Assembly: GCA_964628435.1 (NCBI GenBank)
Contig: CAZVON010000020.1
Coordinates: 1-22,362, forward strand
Length of the DNA: 22,362 nt
Direction of reading: 5' to 3'
Source of the DNA: CAZVON01 sp964628435
GTDB taxonomy: Bacteria > Patescibacteriota > Microgenomatia > Levybacterales > UBA12049
Shown here one piece after another: positions 15,211-19,950 of the stretch; position 1 is the stretch's first letter; each line of letters opens with the position of its first letter. The notes beneath the pieces are model-generated. The model did no database searches. It was not told where the DNA came from and worked only from the letters and a program-made list of their open reading frames with translations. The position numbers and the translations under genes are program-made.

Positions 15211-15239
15211 TTAAATCCTTGAAATTAATTTTTACGATG

Positions 15240-15312
15240 CGTCCTCGGGGAGACTCGAACTCCCAACCGTTGGATCCGCAATCCAAAGCTCTATCCATTA
15301 AGCTACGAGGAC
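15240..15312 (-). tRNA. tRNA-Arg (anticodon GCG)
   Basis: Acceptor GTCCTCG pairs with CGAGGAC, discriminator G, no encoded CCA. The D arm is TAGCTTAATGGATAGAGC. The anticodon stem TTGGA/TCCAA closes the loop TTGCGGA, so the anticodon is GCG (codons CGC and CGU by wobble). The T arm GGGAGTTCGAGTCTCCC is complete. Most bacteria read these codons with an ACG tRNA edited to inosine, so GCG is unusual. Confidence 0.92.
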
Positions 15313-15380
15313 ATATGTTTCTCCTTGTCGTAGGTACAAATTTCACTTCTATTTTAGCTTATAGAGAATAGAGAAGCAAC

Positions 15381-15995
15381 TTAACTGGGGTGAGTTGAAG
15401 TTTTATCCAGTGGGAAATTTCGCGCGAGCCAATCACCAGTTTTTTCCATGAACGTGGGTTTAATATATTCGCGAAACGGAAGATAGCGTATTAAAACTGA
15501 TTTAACATGTTCTTTATCCATATCGCTCAATGGAATAATAACTTCACCAGGTACAAACGCGTGCGTTCGAATATGAAGAGTATACATGTCATATTGCCGT
15601 TTAAAGTAAAAATCATACAATTCTTGCCATAAGAAAAAGTGATCCTCAACCGTTAGTCCTTCGGTACTAATGCGGTAATGAAACTGAGCAGGGGGTACCG
15701 TAACTAAGGCAAATGCCATAAAGACCAACGAAAACACAACCAGCATAAGCATATATTGGGCAAATAAGAAAAGAATCACTTGGGTGAGAAGCATAATCAG
15801 AAGGACATTGATATAAAATTCTTTACCGCGTTTTTTAAATGGTCGTCCTGGCGCATGCCATGATAGCAATGTTTTCACACTCATTGATTCGTGATGTATA
15901 TGTGAATGCGGTTTTCCAGTATGCGCGGGAATTTCTTTGGGAAGGTCGGTTGGGAGAAATTCGTGTTCTTCTGGTTTCGGAAGGGCAGATGTCAT
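15381..15995 (-). CDS. Conserved CPR-type membrane protein with two helices, 204 aa
   Basis: No enzyme family is recognised. A soluble, His-rich N-terminal part (about 1-60, containing HESMSVKTLLSWHAPGRPFKKRGKEF) is followed by two adjacent membrane helices (about 66-102: INVLLIMLLTQVILFLFAQY and MLVVFSLVFMAFALVTVPP). The rest (about 103-204) is a beta-rich cytosolic domain (RISTEGLTVEDHFFLWQELYDFYFK), similar in style to small bacterial PH-like domains. A kk-x-r-x-e-F segment before the helices and VPP-x-x-h-h-r-I-s after them is a layout I recall from conserved Patescibacteria membrane proteins. It is a single gene with an extended -10 promoter 6 bases before its ATG, and so probably leaderless. 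It lies just upstream of the tRNA-Arg/Ser pair on the same strand. Confidence 0.85.
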   Translation of the reverse strand: MTSALPKPEEHEFLPTDLPKEIPAHTGKPHSHIHHESMSVKTLLSWHAPGRPFKKRGKEFYINVLLIMLLTQVILFLFAQYMLMLVVFSLVFMAFALVTVPPAQFHYRISTEGLTVEDHFFLWQELYDFYFKRQYDMYTLHIRTHAFVPGEVIIPLSDMDKEHVKSVLIRYLPFREYIKPTFMEKTGDWLARNFPLDKTSTHPS

Positions 15996-16001
15996 ACCAA
16001 T

Positions 16002-16010
16002 ATTATAACA
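16002..16010 (-). promoter_or_regulatory. Extended -10 promoter of the 204-aa membrane protein
   Basis: The minus strand reads TGTTATAAT, and its last base is 6 nt before the ATG at 15995. Transcription would start at or next to the A of the start codon, giving a leaderless message. Confidence 0.6.
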
Positions 16011-16037
16011 CCATTTTCAATAGTCTATTTTAGAAAA

Positions 16038-16069
16038 ATGGAAAGCCCGCTTGAGACATCAAGCGGGCT
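16038..16069 (-). terminator. Intrinsic terminator after the three-gene small-protein cluster
   Basis: A perfect 11-bp stem, AGCCCGCTTGA (16044-16054) with TCAAGCGGGCT (16059-16069), has a 4-nt loop. On the minus strand it is followed by TTTCCATTTTT. It lies 17 bases after the stop of the last cluster gene. Confidence 0.8.
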
Positions 16070-16085
16070 CTGTGATACGCTTTTT

Positions 16086-16397
16086 TCACATGCGAAACGA
16101 GCCTCCCGTATAGTTGGGAGGAATGTCGTCTAAGTACGCAGAAGCAGAAGATGGGTTATCCAGAAGGTTGCTCAGGATTGTTCTTGCCGCAGGAGTGCGA
16201 GAGATCTCATCTGCTGCCACCACCCCAAGAAGACTGAAAAAAAGAGTTCGCCAACGCAAGGTGTCTGAAAACACAAGGTTCCAGATGCGCTGCAGCAAAA
16301 AGGCGATCACTGCCAGCAGACCAATAGTGATGCCCCAGTCGATTGCCTGGTTTGTTCCGCTGGGTTGCCGAATGCCGTGCTTAAGTTCTGGTCCCAT
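16086..16397 (-). CDS. Small membrane protein, 103 aa
   Basis: No family is recognised. A polar N-terminus is followed by a membrane helix (about 22-44: GITIGLLAVIAFLLQRIWNLVF) and a second weaker hydrophobic stretch (about 51-66: TLFFSLLGVVAADEIS). The tail is polar, ending NYTGGSFRM. I use the ATG at 16397; a TTG at 16409 overlaps the upstream gene's stop as TTGA and could instead serve as a coupled start. It is the last gene of a compact three-gene group with GC clearly above the flanking genes, closed by a strong terminator hairpin. The grouping with two Cys-containing mini-proteins suggests a membrane-linked complex (inference). Confidence 0.65.
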   Translation of the reverse strand: MGPELKHGIRQPSGTNQAIDWGITIGLLAVIAFLLQRIWNLVFSDTLRWRTLFFSLLGVVAADEISRTPAARTILSNLLDNPSSASAYLDDIPPNYTGGSFRM

Positions 16398-16405
16398 TGT
16401 CCTGC

Positions 16406-16597
16406 TCAATCGAACTGGTCGTAAAGACGTGTTGGTTGAGGCTGAGTAAACTCATCGACGTAGGGATTCAGTGCTTGAGTACAAGGTGTGCCATCTGGGT
16501 TTACCGCTTGACAGTGTGTTGGTCGATTGGGGTACGTGGAAAAGTACCGCGTATCCTGATGGGTAGGACATGCCCAGTATATGCTTGGGCTGTTCAC
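16406..16597 (-). CDS. Small zinc-finger-like protein, 63 aa
   Basis: The start is the GTG at 16597, because AAAGGAG (16603-16609) lies five bases before it, a strong ribosome site; a longer frame running back to 16729 overlaps the preceding gene and is unlikely to be used. The protein begins MNSPSIYWACPTHQDTRYF and has a C-P-x-H pair and later C-Q-A-V-N-P-D-G-T-P-C, together a plausible zinc site. The end (QPQPTRLYDQFD) is polar. No family recognised. It is the middle gene of the three-gene cluster, 68 bases after the first gene, and its stop TGA overlaps a possible TTG start of the third. Confidence 0.65.
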   Translation of the reverse strand: MNSPSIYWACPTHQDTRYFSTYPNRPTHCQAVNPDGTPCTQALNPYVDEFTQPQPTRLYDQFD

Positions 16598-16602
16598 AGT
16601 TT

Positions 16603-16609
16603 CTCCTTT
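16603..16609 (-). promoter_or_regulatory. Strong Shine-Dalgarno deciding a GTG start
   Basis: AAAGGAG on the minus strand, five bases before the GTG at 16597. The same wording GGAAAGGAGA occurs before the ATG of the preceding gene (16887), so both genes of the cluster share a translation signal that most genes in this window lack. Confidence 0.75.
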
Positions 16610-16665
16610 CCTGATCGTGGAGGGAAAGGGCGGTTCCCAAGCTGTTTCTAAACTAAAAATCTGCT

Positions 16666-16887
16666 CTAGTGGCTTCGGTGGATGAGTTGTGTCCTGACAT
16701 CTCCTGGTCGGGAAGACAACTCCCGACAACAGCTTTCTGAACCACAGACTCCTTGTCTACAGGTGGGATGGGCGCAATGAAGTCCTGGAATCGCTCTGTT
16801 GCCGCAGAGGCACATTAATGCCTCAGAAGGCTTTGGTACCGAAACAAAGGTACCATACATTCCCTGAGATGGGCCGGCTTCGGGCAT
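16666..16887 (-). CDS. Small cysteine-rich protein, 73 aa
   Basis: The start is the ATG at 16887, preceded by GGAAAGGAGACAAACA, a full Shine-Dalgarno; the longer frame back to 16944 has none. The sequence is MPEAGPSQGMYGTFVSVPKP followed by a Cys cluster: CLCG, then HCAHPTC, then GVCGSESCC. That makes seven Cys and several His in about 30 residues, most likely one or two zinc sites. The C-terminal end is basic and polar. No family recognised. It is the first gene of a three-gene cluster with higher GC than its surroundings, transcribed behind a long structured leader (16916-17008). Confidence 0.6.
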   Translation of the reverse strand: MPEAGPSQGMYGTFVSVPKPSEALMCLCGNRAIPGLHCAHPTCRQGVCGSESCCRELSSRPGDVRTQLIHRSH

Positions 16888-16915
16888 TGTTTGTCTCCTT
16901 TCCAACTTTGTCCAC

Positions 16916-17008
16916 AGTCTTTGTTTTCCGCCCTTCTCAAACAAAGACTACGGACAGGAAAAAGATAAACGTTTATCTTCTTTCTGTCCGCAATCTTAAG
17001 AAAGGCGG
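16916..17008 (-). ncRNA. Structured leader: two adjacent hairpins with a loop-pairing segment
   Basis: Two strong inverted repeats lie next to each other. A perfect 11-bp stem, AGTCTTTGTTT (16916-16926) with AAACAAAGACT (16939-16949), has a 12-nt loop. A 40-bp palindrome (16951-16990) runs CGGACAG to CTGTCCG, with only two mispaired positions per arm and a perfect 18-bp centre around AAACGTTT. The loop of the first contains CCGCC (16928-16932), which can pair with GGCGG at 17004-17008 on the other side of the palindrome, so a pseudoknot is possible. On the minus strand the set ends about 28 bases before the first gene of the small-protein cluster and its Shine-Dalgarno, the place of a regulatory leader. 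It could also be a DNA site bound by a dimeric protein. No known riboswitch class is recognised. Confidence 0.5.
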
Positions 17009-17055
17009 AAGCGTTTCGCGTGTTGTGAAAGAGCTAGTTCCTTTGCCTAATCCAT

Positions 17056-17081
17056 AAAAAACAGGCATGCAAAAAAGCCTG
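17056..17081 (-). terminator. Terminator of the two tRNA-Ser genes
   Basis: On the minus strand CAGGC, a 10-nt loop and GCCTG (17062-17066 with 17077-17081) are followed directly by TTTTTT. It lies about 107 bases past the 3' end of tRNA-Ser(TGA), in the direction of tRNA transcription. Confidence 0.65.
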
Positions 17082-17187
17082 AAGATTTTGGTTTGGCGAT
17101 GCTATTCTAGCAAAATTGAAACTGTTGAGCAATAAGGAAGAAATATTTCCAATACCAAATAGCAAAGAGGCTGAGTGGAAGTTAGGG

Positions 17188-17269
17188 CGGAGGAAGAGGG
17201 AGTCGAACCCACATGTCCTTGCGGACCCCAGTTTTCAAGACTGGTGAGCCACCATTGCTCAATTCCTCC
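17188..17269 (-). tRNA. tRNA-Ser (anticodon TGA)
   Basis: Acceptor GGAGGAA pairs with TTCCTCC, discriminator G, CCA not encoded. The anticodon stem CCAGT/ACTGG closes the loop CTTGAAA, giving TGA (codon UCA). A short class II variable arm GTCC-GCAA-GGAC and the T arm GTGGGTTCGACTCCC follow. It is 17 bases downstream of tRNA-Ser(GCT) and probably co-transcribed with it. Confidence 0.95.
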
Positions 17270-17286
17270 AGGGAATTCAAAAGTAG

Positions 17287-17371
17287 CGGAGAGTATGGGA
17301 GTCGAACCCATTCAGGGCTATTCACCCTGCAGGTTTAGCAAACCTGTGCCTTACCGTCCGGCCCACTCTCC
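17287..17371 (-). tRNA. tRNA-Ser (anticodon GCT)
   Basis: Acceptor GGAGAGT pairs with ACTCTCC, discriminator G, CCA not encoded. The anticodon stem CAGGT/ACCTG closes the loop TTGCTAA, giving GCT (codons AGC and AGU). The variable arm is CAGGGTGAATAGCCCTG and the T arm TGGGTTCGACTCCCA. An extended -10 box (17380-17388) lies immediately upstream. Confidence 0.95.
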
Positions 17372-17379
17372 GTGAGGCT

Positions 17380-17388
17380 ATTATAGCA
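17380..17388 (-). promoter_or_regulatory. Extended -10 promoter of the tRNA-Ser pair
   Basis: The minus strand reads TGCTATAAT, with its last base 9 nt before the 5' end of tRNA-Ser(GCT), as expected for a stable-RNA promoter with a very short leader. No good -35 box. Confidence 0.6.
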
Positions 17389-17401
17389 TGTTAGCGTCTT
17401 T

Positions 17402-17410
17402 TGATACACT
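17402..17410 (+). promoter_or_regulatory. Extended -10 box of comF
   Basis: TGATACACT is a TGn-extended -10 that ends 6 bases before the ATG at 17417, so the message would be leaderless. It is back-to-back with the tRNA promoter at 17380-17388, making a 30-bp divergent promoter region. Confidence 0.5.
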
Positions 17411-17416
17411 CAATAT

Positions 17417-18106
17417 ATGGGATTACTAGACATCATTTTCCCTAAATACTGCGTGTCGTGTAAAAAGATTGGTTTTTACATTTGCGCTGATTGTTTTTCC
17501 AAGCTCTCGTTTTGTGACTACTATGTCTGTTTAGTATGTAGCAAAGCATCGATTGATGGATGTACCCACCCAGGATGTAGAGGCAAATATACCATTGATG
17601 GTGCGTTTTCAAGCATTTTTTATAAAGGCGTTGCTAAAAAATTATTATACGTTTTTAAGTATAAACCGTATGTTTCTCAGTTGCGGGAAATACTCGGAGA
17701 ACTGTTTTATGAAGGTATTATTCAGCACCAATCATTTATGGAAGAGCTTTCATATAATCCTGTTTTTGTGCCAATTCCATTACATCAATCAAAATTTAAC
17801 CATCGAGGGTATAATCAGTCAGAAATTTTAGCAGGAGAGCTTGCGAAAAGATTCAATCTTCCAATGCAACACCTTTTACAACGGGTCAAAAAAACAGATT
17901 CTCAGGTTGGTCTTGATCGAGAAAAACGCATGGACAATATTCATCATGCCTTTGTCTTAGCATCCAATAACAAAATATCGCAATATCCTACTATTATTTT
18001 AGTTGATGATGTATTAACTACTGGGTCAACTTTGTGGGAAGCGGCTCAGGTATTGAAAAGGGAAGGGGTAAGAAAAGTCTTTGGTATTACTCTTGCCCGG
18101 GACTGA
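17417..18106 (+). CDS. comF: ComF family phosphoribosyltransferase-like protein, 229 aa
   Basis: ComF proteins take part in DNA uptake for natural transformation, acting in the cytosol with ComFA and the recombination machinery. The N-terminal part carries a double zinc finger (C12, C15, C23, C26; then C38, C41, C49, C54). It is followed by the family's PIPLHQSKFNHRGYNQS (119-135) and the PRPP-binding loop ILVDDVLTTGST (194-205). The length is normal. The start ATG at 17417 follows an extended -10 by 6 bases. Its 3' end overlaps that of the convergent SET-domain gene by 81 bp. CPR bacteria often keep competence genes (type IV pili, ComEC, ComF), which fits DNA scavenging for nucleotides or gene acquisition. 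Confidence 0.95.
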   Translation: MGLLDIIFPKYCVSCKKIGFYICADCFSKLSFCDYYVCLVCSKASIDGCTHPGCRGKYTIDGAFSSIFYKGVAKKLLYVFKYKPYVSQLREILGELFYEGIIQHQSFMEELSYNPVFVPIPLHQSKFNHRGYNQSEILAGELAKRFNLPMQHLLQRVKKTDSQVGLDREKRMDNIHHAFVLASNNKISQYPTIILVDDVLTTGSTLWEAAQVLKREGVRKVFGITLARD

Positions 18107-18871
18107 TTTTTTCTTGAGCTTGATGATACGAGATGAGTATGGTTTAGTAATAATAAGCGTGTCAGTGACTCCTAAGACGGTTGTGTGTACATAAGGAAAA
18201 GAAAGCGCACGCCCAGTTTCTCTGATTCTTTTTCGCAGCCGCTTTTTTGAAGGGAGAGTACGATCGGTATAGATAGATGGTTTTTTGTGGAAAGCGCCAA
18301 AAAGGGAATAGATAGAATGGTCAGAAATGGATTTTGGGTACGAAGAAAGTAGTGCAAGTGTTTGTCCATAATTTACTGGAGGACATTTCGTTTTGGATGT
18401 TTGTTTTTTATCGAATACGGCCCAATTATTATACTGTTGCTTTGAAAGATGCATGGTGCCAGTACACAGAATGCTTTGACATCTGCAAACATCTTTACAA
18501 GGAGCGCAGTCTTTGTCTATTGGCCCAATTTGGTAGGAAACAGTAAGCTCTTCGCCCTTAAATATTTTGCGTAGAGAAAAATAAAGGGTGTGGCCTTGGT
18601 ACGTAAACATCCAGCAATTCGGCGCGCAGGAATGATTGACGCGGTGAATGCCATCTGTGTCAAGATCAGGGAAAATAGTGGCATAATCAGTGTAATACAT
18701 TGCGTAAAAACCATACTTTTTTTCGTACTTTTCTTCATCTTGGGTGCGAATCAACGTACCAAGATAGTCGCCGATAACTACTCCAGGTCCTATGTCTTGC
18801 GTAGCAAAAACACCTTTACCCTTGTGTTTTGTTTGTTTTACTTGGTAATACGATGCTGGAATCAAAAACAT
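18026..18871 (-). CDS. SET-domain protein lysine methyltransferase-like, 281 aa
   Basis: SET enzymes move a methyl group from S-adenosylmethionine to protein lysines. Visible motifs: GKGVFATQDIGPG at 18-30 (N-terminal strand), RVNHSCAPNCW at 77-87 (the SAM- and Tyr-site knot, normally NHSCxPN), GEELTVSYQ at 106-114, then a Cys group (C122, C125, C129, C131, C136) like a post-SET zinc site. Residues 150-281 are basic, low in recognisable structure and may bind nucleic acid or target. The start is the ATG at 18871 rather than a TTG at 18889, because a consensus promoter ends 8 bases before that ATG. The last 81 bp overlap the convergent comF gene. SET proteins are common in eukaryotes and scattered in bacteria, often by transfer. 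Target unknown. Confidence 0.85.
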   Translation of the reverse strand: MFLIPASYYQVKQTKHKGKGVFATQDIGPGVVIGDYLGTLIRTQDEEKYEKKYGFYAMYYTDYATIFPDLDTDGIHRVNHSCAPNCWMFTYQGHTLYFSLRKIFKGEELTVSYQIGPIDKDCAPCKDVCRCQSILCTGTMHLSKQQYNNWAVFDKKQTSKTKCPPVNYGQTLALLSSYPKSISDHSIYSLFGAFHKKPSIYTDRTLPSKKRLRKRIRETGRALSFPYVHTTVLGVTDTLIITKPYSSRIIKLKKKSVPGKSNTKDFSYPFPFQYLSRFPQS

Positions 18872-18879
18872 AAAAGCCA

Positions 18880-18908
18880 AGTATACCAAAACTATAGGAT
18901 TAAGTCAA
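18880..18908 (-). promoter_or_regulatory. Consensus promoter of the SET-domain gene
   Basis: TTGACT (18903-18908), a 17-bp spacer and TATACT (18880-18885) on the minus strand. The -10 ends 8 bases before the ATG at 18871, so the mRNA is probably leaderless, and the TTG at 18889 lies inside the promoter and cannot be the start. Confidence 0.8.
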
Positions 18909-18998
18909 GTATAAGAGAGAAGCCGCTGGTCACAAAAAATATTTTTTCGAGCTTAGACTGTGCGATTATTCCTGATCGTAAATTAGCCTCAAGAGGGG

Positions 18999-19027
18999 TT
19001 GACAAATGAATGGTTTGTTGATACAAT
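18999..19027 (+). promoter_or_regulatory. ssrA promoter
   Basis: Perfect TTGACA (18999-19004), 17-bp spacer and TACAAT (19022-19027), the latter extended by TGA. The tmRNA 5' end at 19037 is 9 bases downstream. This is among the strongest promoters in the window, as expected for an abundant stable RNA. Confidence 0.9.
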
Positions 19028-19036
19028 ATGGGCCTT

Positions 19037-19432
19037 GGGGATGCATTGCATCGACAAGAAGGTACATTAAAAACAGCAAGCCGACCTTGACTTATTGTCG
19101 CTAAACAAAGTCAACCAATACATGCTGACTATTCTGATAGTCGCGCGTTTAGACCAGCTTATGCCTTTAGTGGGGTAAGCAATTACCTTACTGCATAATA
19201 GAGGGCTGAATGCTGTCTTTATTGTCTTTTCTCAACGGGGCAAAAGAGGCATAAACACAGTTGGGAAACAGTGAGAATAGTGGTTACTGTTCTTACTTGA
19301 ATTTATAACCTATGACTTTATCTAGTCGTGTCAATTCGATAGGATAGAGTGACTTTTAACAATTGACTAAGCTTGTAGACGTTTTTTATTGTTATTTCTT
19401 GGACGCCGAGTCACTCTCGGCCATCTCCACCA
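19037..19432 (+). ncRNA. ssrA: Transfer-messenger RNA (tmRNA)
   Basis: tmRNA frees ribosomes stalled on broken mRNAs and tags the product for proteolysis, with SmpB. The 5' GGGGATG pairs with CATCTCC, followed by encoded ACCA. A first pseudoknot fits CGAC (19082-19085) with GTCG (19097-19100) and GACTT (19089-19093) with AAGTC (19108-19112). Eleven bases later, the Escherichia coli spacing, GCT (19124) can be the resume codon. The frame then encodes A-D-Y-S-D onward to S-N-Y-L-T-A and stops at TAA TAG (19196-19201): 24 residues, longer than the usual 8-15. The T-loop reads GTCACTC rather than TTCAACT-like. The total length of 396 nt is normal. The tag frame is my reading and has not been compared with known tags. 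Confidence 0.92.
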
Positions 19433-19433
19433 A

Positions 19434-19458
19434 GCCGCTCTTTTGAGGGCGGTTTTTT
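19434..19458 (+). terminator. ssrA terminator
   Basis: CCGCTC (19435-19440) pairs with GAG..GCGG (19445-19452) around a TTTT loop, with a two-base bulge, and is followed by TTTTTT. It starts directly after the tmRNA CCA end and stops just before the convergent smpB stop codon. Confidence 0.8.
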
Positions 19459-19462
19459 GTGG

Positions 19463-19903
19463 TTAAGCACTTTCACTAAGTTCTATTTCTAATTCTTTCT
19501 GCAGATCTCTTTTTTTGATTGCTTGGCGCTTGTCGTACTTTGTTTTTCCTTTCCCAATAGCCACTTCTAGCTTCACGAACCCGTTTTTTATATACAGAGA
19601 TATTGGTACTAGCGTGAGGTTTGCGCCTTCGGTTTTTGATTTGAGGACAAGAATTTCGCTTTTATGAAGCAGGAGTTTTCGTGTTCTTCGTTCGTCATAT
19701 CCTTCGGGACGGGAATATTCGTAGGGGAAAATCTTGGCATTCACCAAATATGCCTCGCTTCCAATAATTCTCACAAAACTTCCCGATAAATCAGCATGGC
19801 CAAGCCGTACTGCTTTGACTTCTGAACCATAGAGATTGATTCCTGCTTCGACTCGATCTAGCAGTTCGTAATCAAAAAACGCTCGTTTATTGGTGATTTT
19901 CAT
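19463..19903 (-). CDS. smpB: SsrA-binding protein SmpB, 146 aa
   Basis: SmpB binds the tRNA-like part of tmRNA, brings it to stalled ribosomes and places its C-terminal tail in the empty mRNA channel. The family core is plain: NKRAFFDYELLDRVEAGINL, GSEVKAVR, GHADLSGSFVRI, the R-K-L-L-L-H segment, and the basic tail G-K-G-K-T-K-Y-D-K-R. Length is normal. The start is the ATG at 19903, not the TTG at 19912, since the -10 box covers 19912-19917. It is convergent with ssrA, only 30 bases from its end, an arrangement that keeps the two partners together. Confidence 0.97.
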   Translation of the reverse strand: MKITNKRAFFDYELLDRVEAGINLYGSEVKAVRLGHADLSGSFVRIIGSEAYLVNAKIFPYEYSRPEGYDERRTRKLLLHKSEILVLKSKTEGANLTLVPISLYIKNGFVKLEVAIGKGKTKYDKRQAIKKRDLQKELEIELSESA

Positions 19904-19911
19904 ACCAGTCA

Positions 19912-19940
19912 ATGATACGCCAAACGAAGAAAAATGTAAA
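19912..19940 (-). promoter_or_regulatory. smpB promoter
   Basis: TTTACA (19935-19940), a 17-bp spacer and TATCAT (19912-19917) on the minus strand, ending 8 bases before the ATG at 19903. The message is thus probably leaderless. Confidence 0.65.
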
Positions 19941-19950
19941 ATAAAGGAAA

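Noticed and set aside
16406..16729. A 107-aa version of the zinc-finger-like protein.
   Set aside because: The first 44 codons overlap the preceding gene, and the strong Shine-Dalgarno points to the GTG at 16597.
18871..18889. TTG at 18889 as start of the SET gene.
   Set aside because: It lies in the promoter's spacer next to the -10 box, upstream of the transcription start.
19143..19178. An alternative tmRNA tag starting at GCG after ATAGTC (ARLDQLMPLVG).
   Set aside because: The preceding ATAGTC looks like the canonical motif, but the spacing from the first pseudoknot is too great and the peptide lacks the hydrophobic-Ala end; the bases also form a GACTAT/ATAGTC hairpin.
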